DNA of 12,927 nucleotides from DATDCV01 sp036524155 (GTDB lineage: Bacteria > Verrucomicrobiota > Verrucomicrobiia > Limisphaerales > UBA8199): assembly GCA_036524155.1 (NCBI GenBank), contig DATDCV010000423.1, positions 1 to 12,927 on the forward strand. Reading direction: 5' to 3'. The position numbers were made by a program, and so were the translations under genes. Each line of letters opens with the position of its first letter. Position 1 is the stretch's first letter. Below, in pieces: positions 1-7,044 of this stretch. Under the pieces are notes generated by a model. It was not told the DNA's origin. It searched no databases and saw only the letters and a list, made by a program, of their open reading frames with translations.

Positions 1-607
1 TGCCCTGGATGCGGCGTTCTACGCCACCTTCCAGAACGTCGTGCCGTGCGGCAAGCCAGTGCTCCTGGCCCTGGACGTCAGCGGTTCGATGGACGGCTCG
101 ATGATCGCCGGTTCGTGCCTGTCGGCACGTGAGGCGAGCGCAGCAATGGCGCTGGTCACTGCCGCAACCGAACCTGACTGCGAGATCATCGCTTTCAGTG
201 CCGGCACCGGTGGTTACGGCGGCATGCACGGTGGTGGTGAATCGGGTATCACCCGGGTCGCTCTGTCGCCCCGCATGCGGCTGGATTCGGTGATCGAGAA
301 GGTTCGGGGCATCCCGATGGGCGGCACGGACTGCGCGCTGCCGATGGTCTGGGCCCGCCGCAATAAGTTGCGGGTCTCGGCCTTCGTGACCTACACCGAC
401 AGCGAAACCTGGGCAGGCAACATCCACCCAGCTCAGGCGCTGCGGCAGTATCGGGATGAGTTCGTCGGCAACGCCAAGGCCGTCGTTGTGGGCATGACCT
501 CCAACGGCTTCACCCTGGCCGACCCGAACGACCGCGGCATGCTGGACGTGGTCGGTTTCGACACCAGCGTGCCAGCCGTCATCTCGGACTTTGTGCGGAC
601 GGCATGA
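1..607 (+). CDS. rsr: Ro60/TROVE-family RNA-binding protein, C-terminal vWA part (5' end outside window)
   Basis: The reading frame is open from base 2 to the TGA at 605-607, so the gene starts upstream; the GTG at 41 is internal. The visible 201 residues are the von Willebrand A domain of Ro60/Rsr. A MIDAS motif DVSGS lies near bases 74-88, a threonine-aspartate in GGTDCALPM near 323-349, and a TDSETWAGNIHP segment typical of Ro proteins near 398-433. Ro family members form a HEAT-repeat ring (not visible here) that binds ends of misfolded RNA and Y RNAs; bacterial Rsr works with Y RNA and exonucleases in RNA quality control. No RtcB ligase gene is visible. The array of tRNA-like genes 7.4 kb downstream makes the association notable. 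A decayed copy of this 3' end lies at about 1750-1842. Confidence 0.9.
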   Translation, partial: ALDAAFYATFQNVVPCGKPVLLALDVSGSMDGSMIAGSCLSAREASAAMALVTAATEPDCEIIAFSAGTGGYGGMHGGGESGITRVALSPRMRLDSVIEKVRGIPMGGTDCALPMVWARRNKLRVSAFVTYTDSETWAGNIHPAQALRQYRDEFVGNAKAVVVGMTSNGFTLADPNDRGMLDVVGFDTSVPAVISDFVRTA

Positions 608-650
608 CGACCTCATGCCTGTCCGCCGGTTCAAGGATGCAAAATAGCAC

Positions 651-680
651 GGCGGGCGGAGGCGGAAGCCTCCGCCTGCC
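651..680 (+). terminator. GC-rich hairpin downstream of the Ro60 gene
   Basis: A 13-bp stem with one G-U pair (651-663 with 668-680) closes a GGAA tetraloop and is followed by TCTTT. It begins 43 bases after the Ro60 stop codon. The U-tract is short, so it may be a weak terminator. The left arm can alternatively pair with 616-628, so two exclusive folds exist. A short structured RNA near the Ro gene is the other possibility. Confidence 0.45.
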
Positions 681-762
681 TCTTTACTCGGTTTCATACA
701 ATATTAACAAACTCCCTTTTTTGTTTCGATAATCATCTCGGGATGCAAAAATCAACTGTTCA

Positions 763-1746
763 ATGAAAAAGCTCAACTCGCGAAAGGTCGCCGATATTTG
801 GAGGAAAAACGCCAGACAATTCGGGTTCAAATCAGTCAGACGGCGTAGCATCCAATCGAGTATTTCGCAAGCTACGGCGGCCTGTAACCAAGGTGCAAAG
901 CAAGATCTTTTCCCGTGGCTCCACTGTTACGACGAGGCCTTGTGCTGGATCAATAATCTGAAGATCTGGGTCTTTTGGAAACAAAGCGTGGAACCGGAAC
1001 CGAGCCGCATACCCATTTACATGCTAATCAGCAAGTGCTGCACGTTCTTGGTAGGCATCCGGCATCTGGTCGTGTCTGGGCTAAACGATCCCGCGTGTTC
1101 ATTGGCCAGAACCCTTCACGAATCTCTCGGGCTCATATTGGCCATGCTGGTGGACGAGTCGATTCGTGAACGGTATGACCGGAGCATGGACGACAAAGAC
1201 TCTAGTGCCTTCTGGAAGACGTTCTGCTGGCGGAAGCAGAAGGGAACGGGCACCAGCCTTGTTCATGAGCATCTCAAGAAAGCCGGGCTCCGGGCGGGAA
1301 TGTCAGCTACGGAGGTTGAGGCTTGGCTTAAGAGACATTTAGAAAACAAGCAAGCCTTCTCCGGGTCAACGCATGTTGCGATTCAGTCAGCCTGGCAATG
1401 CGCTTTCGTCTCTTCACTTAGCCACCGTTCAATGCTAAGCACATCCTCATTTGGGCATGTAAGCGTTCACAGCCCAACGTTGTTAATGCACTTGGCGGAG
1501 GCCTTGTGGGACTTTGGTGGGATTTTCATGAGCATTATTGACAATGAGACTCAGGTAAAGGGGTTTGAGATCGGCCCGAAGGATTTAAAGGCGGTTGAGT
1601 TTCAGTCAATGCTCGTTGCGTTCTTCACTCTCCAGCAGCTGCTCACGGAAGAAGAACTTCCCCCATGCCCTCAACTGGGTGAAGTTGATGAGTTGGAGAC
1701 TTCGCTGCCCAAAGGGTCTTCCGAGAACGATTGTGAGTTGAACTGA
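763..1746 (+). CDS. Hypothetical protein, 327 aa
   Basis: The frame runs from ATG 763 to TGA 1744-1746. No clear Shine-Dalgarno sequence precedes the start. The protein looks largely alpha-helical and soluble. A central segment, near residues 98-125 (GIRHLVVSGLNDPA, then LARTLHESLGLILA), faintly resembles DUF5677-type proteins found near defence and stress genes; this is a weak impression only. Codon use and base composition are less GC-rich than in the Ro60 gene, and the upstream 690-760 is AT-rich. The gene sits exactly between the intact Ro60 3' end and a decayed second copy of it, so it is probably an acquired insert. Function unknown. Confidence 0.75.
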   Translation: MKKLNSRKVADIWRKNARQFGFKSVRRRSIQSSISQATAACNQGAKQDLFPWLHCYDEALCWINNLKIWVFWKQSVEPEPSRIPIYMLISKCCTFLVGIRHLVVSGLNDPACSLARTLHESLGLILAMLVDESIRERYDRSMDDKDSSAFWKTFCWRKQKGTGTSLVHEHLKKAGLRAGMSATEVEAWLKRHLENKQAFSGSTHVAIQSAWQCAFVSSLSHRSMLSTSSFGHVSVHSPTLLMHLAEALWDFGGIFMSIIDNETQVKGFEIGPKDLKAVEFQSMLVAFFTLQQLLTEEELPPCPQLGEVDELETSLPKGSSENDCELN

Positions 1747-1749
1747 TGC

Positions 1750-1842
1750 TGGCGAGCGGCGGGGGAGGTGACGGCCGCACCGTGTTGGAAGTCGGCCTCC
1801 GCACGAATGTGCCGGCGTCATCCCGGACTTTTTACGGGCGGC
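1750..1842 (+). pseudogene. Decayed duplicate of the Ro60 gene 3' end
   Basis: After one base is restored near 1817, the + strand reads VLEVGLRTNVPA then VIPDFLRAA. This lines up with the last residues of the Ro60 protein, MLDVVGFDTSVPAVISDFVRTA. DNA similarity is clearest over the last 40 bases (GTGCC..GTCAT..CGGACTTT..CGG.CGGC), matching 570-605. It begins right after the stop of the 763-1746 gene, so that gene is bracketed by two versions of the same gene end. The short ATG frame at 1746 that overlaps it is not considered a gene. Confidence 0.6.
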
Positions 1843-1854
1843 GTACGCAAACAC

Positions 1855-1940
1855 AAAATGAAGAGCGAAGAATGAAGACCGCTCGGGCGCAGGCTCCGGT
1901 TTTCGCCCACTCTGCATTCTGCACTCTTAATTCTACACTT
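1855..1940. repeat. Imperfect inverted repeat built of GAATGCAGA/TCTGCATTC words
   Basis: The left arm (1857-1881, AAGAGCGAAGAATGAAG) and right arm (1908-1938, CTCTGCATTCTGCACTCTTA) are imperfect reverse complements around a GC-rich loop. The same words form the hairpin at 9531-9598. It lies between the Ro60 remnant and the following gene fragment and may act as a terminator or mobile intergenic repeat. Confidence 0.55.
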
Positions 1941-1956
1941 GATTAGGGCTCCATTC

Positions 1957-2165
1957 ATGAAAACACGTTCCACTCGAAGCCTGCGCCGGCTTCAATTCAA
2001 AATCAGATTCTTCTGCGACTACGCAGACCAGATTGGCCAACTGGAAAAGGCTTTGGCCCGGAAGCCGGAGAAACTACAACTCGACATCATCGGCGCAGGC
2101 GAACTATCGCCCGATACGGCGCTTTGATGCGCTCAGTTCTCCTTGGCTAGCTCACCCAAAATACA
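1957..2165 (+). pseudogene. Truncated, frameshifted first copy of the conserved MKTRSTRS gene
   Basis: ATG 1957 opens a frame nearly identical to that at 3244 (MKTRSTRSLRR, then FKIRFFCDYADQIGQLEKAL, ending GELSPDTAL). One missing T in the run at about 2121-2124 gives an early TGA at 2125-2127. If corrected, homology continues as LMRSVLL..SSPK to about 2165, which matches the RSPKT segment now found at about 6585. This copy therefore spans the junction at which the second copy is interrupted, so the ancestral gene was once continuous. It forms a direct repeat of roughly 180-200 bp with 3234-3427. Confidence 0.75.
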
Positions 2166-2264
2166 TTTGAGTCTGACAAGCCTGGGCCGCCGTCCGACCA
2201 CTGAAACTCGATCTCCAAGGTCTTCAATTTGACGTCGGTTCACATATTTGTTAACTTGGTCCAT

Positions 2265-2618
2265 GTGCGCGAAATTTACTTTTACCGCAGCGACAGCGGC
2301 GAGTGCCCTGTGGAGGCATTTCTCGTGCGCCTCGATGGAAGGCAAGCACAGAAGATCGCGTGGGTCCTGCGGTTGGTGAAAGAGCTTCCCATGGTTCCCA
2401 AGCAGTATTTCAAAAAACTCGAAGGAACTCAGGACATTTGGGAGGTCCGCGCCGACCTGGGAAACGACGCGTTCCGATTGCTCGGTTTTTGGGACCAAGG
2501 GCAGCTGATTATTCTGACGAACGCCTTCGCCAAAAAATCCCAAAAGGCGCCGGCACGGGAGATCACCTTGGCGGAACAGCGTCGGGCCGATTATCTGAAC
2601 CGAAAAAAGAAGCTATGA
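2265..2618 (+). CDS. HigB-like/phage Gp49-like toxin of a type II toxin-antitoxin system
   Basis: 117 residues from GTG 2265 (VREIYFYRSDSGECPVEAFL); a TTG start at 2229 would add 12 residues that look unlike the family N-terminus. The order CPVEAFLVRL, KIAWVLRLVKEL, YFKKLEGTQDIWEVRADLG, FRLLGFW, ILTNAFAKKSQKAP and AEQRRADY is that of the DUF891/Gp49-like branch of RelE/HigB mRNA interferases, at normal length. Its TGA overlaps the ATG of the next gene (ATGA at 2615-2618), so the two are translationally coupled in the toxin-first order usual for HigBA. The pair lies between two direct copies of a host gene fragment. Confidence 0.85.
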   Translation: MREIYFYRSDSGECPVEAFLVRLDGRQAQKIAWVLRLVKELPMVPKQYFKKLEGTQDIWEVRADLGNDAFRLLGFWDQGQLIILTNAFAKKSQKAPAREITLAEQRRADYLNRKKKL

Positions 2619-2899
2619 AAGACGATTTGCAGAAATTTATCGAGCGTCGTAAACGCACTGACCCCAAATTCGCTAAGGACTTTGAGTCTGGATATCAGGA
2701 GTTCAAGATTGGCGTGCTTCTGCGGCAGGCGCGCGAACAAGCTGGCGTAACCCAGGAGGCGCTTGCCCGCCGAACCAAAACCAAAAAATCTGCTATCTCG
2801 CGCCTGGAGAACCACGCGGAAGATGTCCGGCTTTCCACTATCAAACGTGTTGCTCATGCTTTGGGAAAGTCGCTGCGAATTGAATTGGTGGAAGCATAA
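2615..2899 (+). CDS. XRE-family HTH antitoxin (HigA-like)
   Basis: 94 residues; the ATG at 2615 overlaps the toxin stop codon. The N-terminal 30 residues are charged and helical. A Cro/C1-type helix-turn-helix follows at about residues 33-90 (VLLRQAREQAGVTQEALARR, SAISRLENH, TIKRVAHALGK). In this family the antitoxin neutralises the toxin and represses its own promoter. An in-frame upstream extension to 2303 exists but lies inside the toxin gene and is rejected. Overlap and order make co-transcription with the toxin near certain. Confidence 0.87.
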   Translation: MKDDLQKFIERRKRTDPKFAKDFESGYQEFKIGVLLRQAREQAGVTQEALARRTKTKKSAISRLENHAEDVRLSTIKRVAHALGKSLRIELVEA

Positions 2900-2905
2900 A
2901 CCGTT

Positions 2906-3097
2906 GTGAAACGCAGCATCGAAATGCTCCTGCTCAAGCTCGCGGACGGCGGGCGCATTCTGCGGTTCTCCGAACCATCCTCAGGTCTGTGCTTGGAAAA
3001 GCGGCTTGAGCCCGACAAGTCGGTCGCTCAGCAGAAGAAACGTTGGGAGAAGGTTTTCGCGAGCATGCTCGAGCGAGAACTTGGCGTGGCGGCCTAA
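2906..3097 (+). CDS. Small hypothetical protein, 63 aa
   Basis: A GTG start at 2906, six bases after the antitoxin stop, opens a 63-residue frame (KRSIEMLLLKLADGGRILRF, then EPSSGLCLEKRLEPD, ending MLERELGVAA). ATG 2924 is an alternative start. The spacing suggests the same transcript as the toxin-antitoxin pair. The sequence is amphipathic with no recognised domain. Codon use looks coding and no other gene competes for this strand. Function unknown. Confidence 0.5.
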   Translation: MKRSIEMLLLKLADGGRILRFSEPSSGLCLEKRLEPDKSVAQQKKRWEKVFASMLERELGVAA

Positions 3098-3243
3098 GCT
3101 GATTGGCTCAGTTTAGCTCTGTGGGGTTTCCACTCGTTTAGTCTTCGGTCCTTATTCGTCAGTTTCGAGCGCATTTCCTTGGGATGAGGTCCCGGATTTT
3201 GCGCCCTGTATTTTCAACTCCTCACTTAAAGCAGGCTCCATTC

Positions 3244-3501
3244 ATGAAAACACGTTCCACTCGAAGCCTGCGCCGGCTTCTATTCAAAATCAGATTCTTC
3301 TGCGACTATGCAGACCAGATTGGCCAACTGGAAAAGGCTTTGGCTCGGAAGCCGGAGAAACTCCAGCTCGATATCATCGGCTCAGGCGAACTATCGCCCG
3401 ATACGGCGCTTTTGATGCGTTCAGTCCTAGTTTTGGCGTTCGATAGCGGTCCGGCATCGGCTAATTGGCTGGCGTCTTATGGCCTCGTCTTGAAGGTGTA
3501 A
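3244..3501 (+). pseudogene. 5' part of the conserved MKTRSTRS gene, interrupted by a 3.1-kb insertion
   Basis: ATG 3244 starts the second, better preserved copy. Native sequence runs to about 3427 (..SPDTALLMRSV). After that the frame reads foreign sequence to the TAA at 3499-3501. The missing remainder resumes at about 6574. No good Shine-Dalgarno sequence is visible. The predicted beta-alpha-beta character (LQLDIIGSGELSPDTALLM) together with the downstream half resembles a ClpP/crotonase fold. That assignment is an inference from pattern, not a database match. Confidence 0.7.
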
Positions 3502-5213
3502 TCCACTGGGTCGCAGGGCACGCGACCATCGGCGCTTTGAAAATTAACGGCGGCCAGGCTGTTGATGCCCAAGCGGTACCGATGATCTGATGTGAGCGCC
3601 ACCGGCAGGGCACAGGTGTGATCGTCTATCCAATAAGGCCCCTTGCCTTTGCACGGCGGGTAATCATCACCACCGCCGGTCCACGAATAGCCCTTCGACA
3701 TTGGCAGGTCAAAGGTGACCCGAAGCTCCTTTACGTTCGGGTCCACACCCGTGGCGCCGTTCGGAGGGAAAAGGCTGACGACCTTTGGCCTGGTGAGCTT
3801 GGCTCTAATGGTTTCATTCGCACCGCGCGTTGTGAAGCAGAGAACCGACTGGGCCGCCGGGCGGCCGTCGGCGCCGCGGAAATTTTGATAAGGTGGCTCG
3901 GGGTTGAGCTCCACCCGATAATAATGTCCGGCTTCGAGTTTTACGGGCAAAACGCAGGTGCGCCGATCGCGCCAATAGCCCCCACCCGCGGGTGAGGGCG
4001 GAAGTTCCGCTTCGCGTCCTGTCCAGGACATCCCCTGAGTCATATCGCGGTCGAACGTAACAGAGATCTCTTTCAGCCCGGGGTCCACTTGCGTCTCTCC
4101 AGTCCGCGGCGATGTAGCGACTGTGCAGGGCCCCCACGAAACCGTTGCGCCGCTGAGGGCAATTTGTCGCTGGGCTACGGCAGAGGACAATGGCGATTGG
4201 GAGTTGGTCAATGTCACCAGCGCCAGCGCGGCAAAAAGGATGGCGGCAACAGCTGGCGATTGCTGGGTTCTCTTGAAGCCGGCGATCAATTCGATTCGCC
4301 GCTTCATGGGATTCGCTCTTTCGAGGACACCGGCCACCGCCGGCATCAGAGCCGGAGCGCTAAACCGCTCCAGCAATTTGATCATTGTCTTGCCGTAGGC
4401 TCCGTTTTCCCCCTCGCGCGCATGGGAAAGGGCCGCGGCATCGCAGGCCGATTCGCCGTCAATCCGTATTCGACGCACCGCATACCAAACCAGCGGGTTA
4501 AACCAGTGAAGCACCAGCGGCACGGCCAATATCCAATTGATGAGAATATCGCCTCGTTTGAGGTGGCCCAGTTCGTGCAAAAAGATAAAGCGCAGTTCGG
4601 ATAACGAAAAAGCACCGAGCAACCCTTGCGGCAACAGCAACCGCGGGCGGATGAAGCCCAGCAGGGCCGGGCTGTTGGTCCTGGGGGTTTCAAGCAAGAC
4701 CAAGGGCGTAAACACGCCCATCTTCTGCTTGCAGTCCTCCAGCAGATCGAGCACCGGCTCGCTGGTCACTGGCCGCTGCCGGCGTATCCCTCGCCCTAAT
4801 CGCCAGGCACTGCCCAGGAAATAGCCCCCGAGTGCCACAGCGCCTGTCAGCCAGAGCCAGCGCAGGCTCGCGCGGAACGAAAACCGCGAACTAGGGACGA
4901 CGACTGCTCTGGAGGGAGCGCTGGGGCCGACGCCGGCGGCGCCGGATGCTGCCACTGTCTCGGAAGAACCAACCACGCTGGAAAACGACGGTGCATTGAA
5001 GAGATTGTAGAGGCTCAAACGGCTCTCCACCGATCCAGGCAGGGCCAAGCGAATCGCCACCAGCAACCAGAGCGCGTGCCGCCAACGCGGCGCGAGTTGT
5101 CTCGCAAACAGCCGCTGCGCCAAAAGCACCAGCACAATAACGACGCTTGCCTGCCAAGAGGCCCGCCAAAGCCAGTCAAAGAAGCCAGTGCTCGACTCCA
5201 GCAGCCGTTCCAT
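3477..5213 (-). CDS. M56-family membrane metallopeptidase (BlaR1-like) with two C-terminal Ig-like domains
   Basis: 578 residues from ATG 5213; AAAGGAG precedes it inside the end of the repressor gene, which stops two bases upstream. Hydrophobic segments lie at about residues 20-36, 46-60, 118-136, 224-240 and 320-337. The zinc site HELGH is at 213-217, with the ESACD glutamate at 254. BlaR1/MecR1 relatives cut the BlaI repressor inside the cell after an external signal. Here the C-terminus is not a penicillin-binding sensor. It holds two repeats of an SbsA/Big_5-type Ig-like domain (about 361-463 and 478-577), each with a VDP..KE..VTFD..M.....SWTG pattern. The ligand is therefore unknown. 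It forms an operon with the BlaI gene. Confidence 0.88.
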   Translation of the reverse strand: MERLLESSTGFFDWLWRASWQASVVIVLVLLAQRLFARQLAPRWRHALWLLVAIRLALPGSVESRLSLYNLFNAPSFSSVVGSSETVAASGAAGVGPSAPSRAVVVPSSRFSFRASLRWLWLTGAVALGGYFLGSAWRLGRGIRRQRPVTSEPVLDLLEDCKQKMGVFTPLVLLETPRTNSPALLGFIRPRLLLPQGLLGAFSLSELRFIFLHELGHLKRGDILINWILAVPLVLHWFNPLVWYAVRRIRIDGESACDAAALSHAREGENGAYGKTMIKLLERFSAPALMPAVAGVLERANPMKRRIELIAGFKRTQQSPAVAAILFAALALVTLTNSQSPLSSAVAQRQIALSGATVSWGPCTVATSPRTGETQVDPGLKEISVTFDRDMTQGMSWTGREAELPPSPAGGGYWRDRRTCVLPVKLEAGHYYRVELNPEPPYQNFRGADGRPAAQSVLCFTTRGANETIRAKLTRPKVVSLFPPNGATGVDPNVKELRVTFDLPMSKGYSWTGGGDDYPPCKGKGPYWIDDHTCALPVALTSDHRYRLGINSLAAVNFQSADGRVPCDPVDYTFKTRP

Positions 5214-5215
5214 AA

Positions 5216-5593
5216 TTACGACTCCTTTTTATCCAGCAACCGCTTCAGCTCCTTGATCTCTTCGGCGGAAAGCTTTTTATGATCCGCAAAATGCGCCAGC
5301 ATCGGCTTGACCGAGCCCCCGAAGACACGCTTGAGGAAACTGTCGGCCACCGCTTTGACACACTCGTGTTCCGCCACCAGCGGGCGGTAGAGATAGCCGT
5401 GACCTTCCTTGCGAAAGGCCACAGCCTTCTTGGCAGTCAGCCGGCCGAGATACGTCTTAATGGTCTTGGGATGTCGACTCGGATCAACTCCAACCAGCGT
5501 CCCGACGATTTCGGCCGCAGAGCAGGGCCCGTTGGCCCAAAGGACTTTCATCACTTCCCACTCGGCTTCGGAAATCCTGGGGATCTTGTTCAT
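5216..5593 (-). CDS. BlaI/MecI/CopY-family transcriptional repressor
   Basis: 125 residues from ATG 5593; a TTG one codon upstream is less likely. The winged helix-turn-helix covers about residues 5-75 (ISEAEWEVMKVLWANGPCSA, TIKTYLGRLTAKKAV, HGYLYRPLV). A dimerisation tail follows (CVKAVADSFLKRVFGG, then ELKRLLDKK). Family members bind TACA-N2-TGTA dyads as dimers and are inactivated by proteolysis. A perfect TTACATATGTAA dyad lies 39 bases upstream, so autoregulation is expected. The next gene, the M56 peptidase, starts two bases after its stop. Confidence 0.9.
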   Translation of the reverse strand: MNKIPRISEAEWEVMKVLWANGPCSAAEIVGTLVGVDPSRHPKTIKTYLGRLTAKKAVAFRKEGHGYLYRPLVAEHECVKAVADSFLKRVFGGSVKPMLAHFADHKKLSAEEIKELKRLLDKKES

Positions 5594-5631
5594 CAATTGA
5601 GCTGGGGTCTACGCAGTCACCTCGCGAGAAA

Positions 5632-5643
5632 TTACATATGTAA
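5632..5643. promoter_or_regulatory. BlaI-type operator upstream of the repressor gene
   Basis: TTACATATGTAA is a perfect dyad with TACA/TGTA half-sites two bases apart, as in bla and mec operators. It lies between the prepilin gene stop (5681) and the repressor start (5593). Confidence 0.75.
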
Positions 5644-5680
5644 GCCAAGCGCGTCAAGGCTAAGTTGCGTTTGGCGGCGT

Positions 5681-6466
5681 TCAGGGAAAATCGATCCAAT
5701 CCAAGCCCGCGTGGTCGGGGCTCTGAACGTTCGGCGGTATCCTTGGATCAACGCGCTGGGAGCGCCGCGGCAGAAATCGCGCATGGCCATCCACAAACAG
5801 GAAAGTCTTCGCCTTGGATCCGTGCGCATAGCCGTCGAAACCTGTTCCTTCGATTTCCTTTCGGTTGCCGAGCGCTTCGCACTGCACGACGCATTTCTGG
5901 CTCGGATGAGTCACCTCGCCCAGTCGCCGTTGCCCTGCCGGGCCGGACGGGGGGTCGCTGTGGTAGAATCCGTAGTAATAAAAGTAGGAACTCGCGACCG
6001 ACAGATCATTGGTCGTCGCCGGCGGGGTTTGCAGCGAGCCGGAAAGCGCAAGATACAGCACGTTGAATGGGCCGGTGTCTGCCGGGCACACGTAAAAGGA
6101 TGCGTTCGTTCTCAGTTCGGGATTGAGGAGAAACCACACGTCCGAAATCGACATCAACCGGCTGTCGCGCCCAGAATAGGGGAACTTGTCGGTGTTATCC
6201 GACAGGTACATCGTCATCGCCAAACCAATTTGGCGCAGGTTTGAGATACAGTTGGCAGTTTTTGCCTTGCGCTTGGCGCCAGAGAGCGCGGGCAGCATTA
6301 GGGCCGCCAGGATGCTAATGATGGCAATGACGACCAGCAGTTCGATCAGCGTGAAGCCGCGCCCGTGTGAGGCATCGGCGAAGGCAGCTTTGGATGAGGC
6401 CCGGCTGTTGCCGCAGAGGACGGGCAGTTTCCCGTCGGCGCTGGAGGTGCGAGAACCTATTTTCAT
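5681..6466 (-). CDS. Prepilin-type N-cleaved protein with H-X9-DG-like C-terminus
   Basis: 261 residues from ATG 6466. A 37-residue hydrophilic leader ends in G37, followed by FTLIELLVVIAIISIL: a type IV prepilin/pseudopilin peptidase site with the conserved glutamate at +5 (E42) and a hydrophobic helix at 43-61. The C-terminal part carries H215 and DG at 226-227 (YAHGSKAKTFLFVDGHARFL), resembling the H-X9-DG domain common in planctomycetes and verrucomicrobia, here with one extra residue in the spacing. Such proteins are expected at the cell envelope after processing by a type II secretion/type IV pilus-like system. Two BlaI-type operators lie just upstream, placing it under the adjacent repressor. 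Confidence 0.87.
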   Translation of the reverse strand: MKIGSRTSSADGKLPVLCGNSRASSKAAFADASHGRGFTLIELLVVIAIISILAALMLPALSGAKRKAKTANCISNLRQIGLAMTMYLSDNTDKFPYSGRDSRLMSISDVWFLLNPELRTNASFYVCPADTGPFNVLYLALSGSLQTPPATTNDLSVASSYFYYYGFYHSDPPSGPAGQRRLGEVTHPSQKCVVQCEALGNRKEIEGTGFDGYAHGSKAKTFLFVDGHARFLPRRSQRVDPRIPPNVQSPDHAGLDWIDFP

Positions 6467-6474
6467 GGCGGCAC

Positions 6475-6490
6475 GCTTACATATGTAAGC
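6475..6490. promoter_or_regulatory. BlaI-type operator 1 upstream of the prepilin gene
   Basis: GCTTACATATGTAAGC is a perfect 16-base palindrome nine bases upstream of ATG 6466. Its core is identical to the dyad in front of the repressor gene. Confidence 0.75.
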
Positions 6491-6497
6491 AATTCGA

Positions 6498-6513
6498 GCT
6501 TACACATGTAGTC
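6498..6513. promoter_or_regulatory. BlaI-type operator 2 upstream of the prepilin gene
   Basis: GCTTACACATGTAGTC is an imperfect version of operator 1 centred 23 bases from it, about two helical turns. Half-sites TACA and TGTA keep the two-base spacing. Confidence 0.6.
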
Positions 6514-6573
6514 AGTAAAGTGTCAACCGGAATCGACACCGGGATCGCCACGGCAACTGTCCTCCGCTACTCC

Positions 6574-7037
6574 TCCTCAGGCGGTCACCCAAAACAGATC
6601 TGATCACCAACGCGCGCTCCAGCCTTCAAGGTGGCGCGGTGCTGGTTTGGTTGATGGGCGACACGCGCCTCATCCGAGAAGACGCCAAACTGCTTTTTCG
6701 TAAATCCAATAAGGAAGACGAAGACGAGGACGATGAGGATTGGAAGGACGAAAAGTCAGATGATTCCGAAACGGATCTCGAGCAGGTCGATTACGAGCAG
6801 GTTTTGAAGCATATAGATAACTTTTTGCCCGTGAAGGAACTGGCCGGGCGGCCGGTGGACTTGGAAATCCTGCGACAGTTCGGCTTGGTTGATAACGAGA
6901 AGGTCGACCACTTTCTGGCTTCCGCTTTCGCGAAGGCTCCAGTCAACTCGGAGTCCGACAAGCCTGGACCACAGACCGAACCACAGAAGCCCGTCTCCAA
7001 AGTCCCGAGGACGAATCAATCAGAGCAGAACAACTAG
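6574..7037 (+). pseudogene. 3' part of the interrupted MKTRSTRS gene (possible ClpP-like fold)
   Basis: The frame resumes with RSPKTDLITNARSSLQGGAV, then LVWLMGDTRLIREDAKLLFRK, and ends at TAG 7035-7037. The motif order (A.S..GGA.L.. GD.R.I...A.L.FR) resembles the catalytic-serine and oligomer regions of ClpP/crotonase proteins. A Gln appears where ClpP has the serine, so any fold would be non-catalytic. An acidic linker (KEDEDEDDEDWKDEKSDD) and a helical tail follow. The longest stand-alone frame starts at GTG 6639 and could still be translated. SPFH proteins often pair with ClpP-like NfeD partners, and an SPFH gene follows here; that pairing is inference. Confidence 0.65.
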
Positions 7038-7044
7038 ATTTTAT

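Larger units (their letters stand above)
3428..6573. mobile_element. Acquired 3.1-kb block carrying prepilin, BlaI and M56 genes
   Basis: The two halves of the MKTRSTRS gene end at about 3427 (ATGCGTTCAGTCCT) and resume at about 6574 (CTCCTCAGGCGGTCACCC). The undisturbed junction is preserved in the frameshifted copy at 2125-2165. The intervening DNA carries three genes, all on the minus strand, with their own operators. No transposase, integrase or terminal inverted repeat is visible, so the transfer mechanism is unknown. Breakpoints are good to about 10 bases. Confidence 0.55.

Noticed and set aside
2133..2543. Minus-strand frame of 136 codons
   Set aside because: Antisense to the HigB-like toxin gene; no recognisable protein features.
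2303..2614. In-frame N-terminal extension of the antitoxin
   Set aside because: It overlaps the toxin coding region; the overlapping ATGA start at 2615 gives a normal antitoxin length.
3618..4824. Several + strand frames opposite the M56 gene
   Set aside because: Shadows of the 578-residue peptidase gene with its HELGH site; no independent coding evidence.
5279..6244. Long + strand frame of 321 codons
   Set aside because: It runs antisense to the BlaI repressor and prepilin genes, both of which have clear family motifs; composition is that of a shadow frame.
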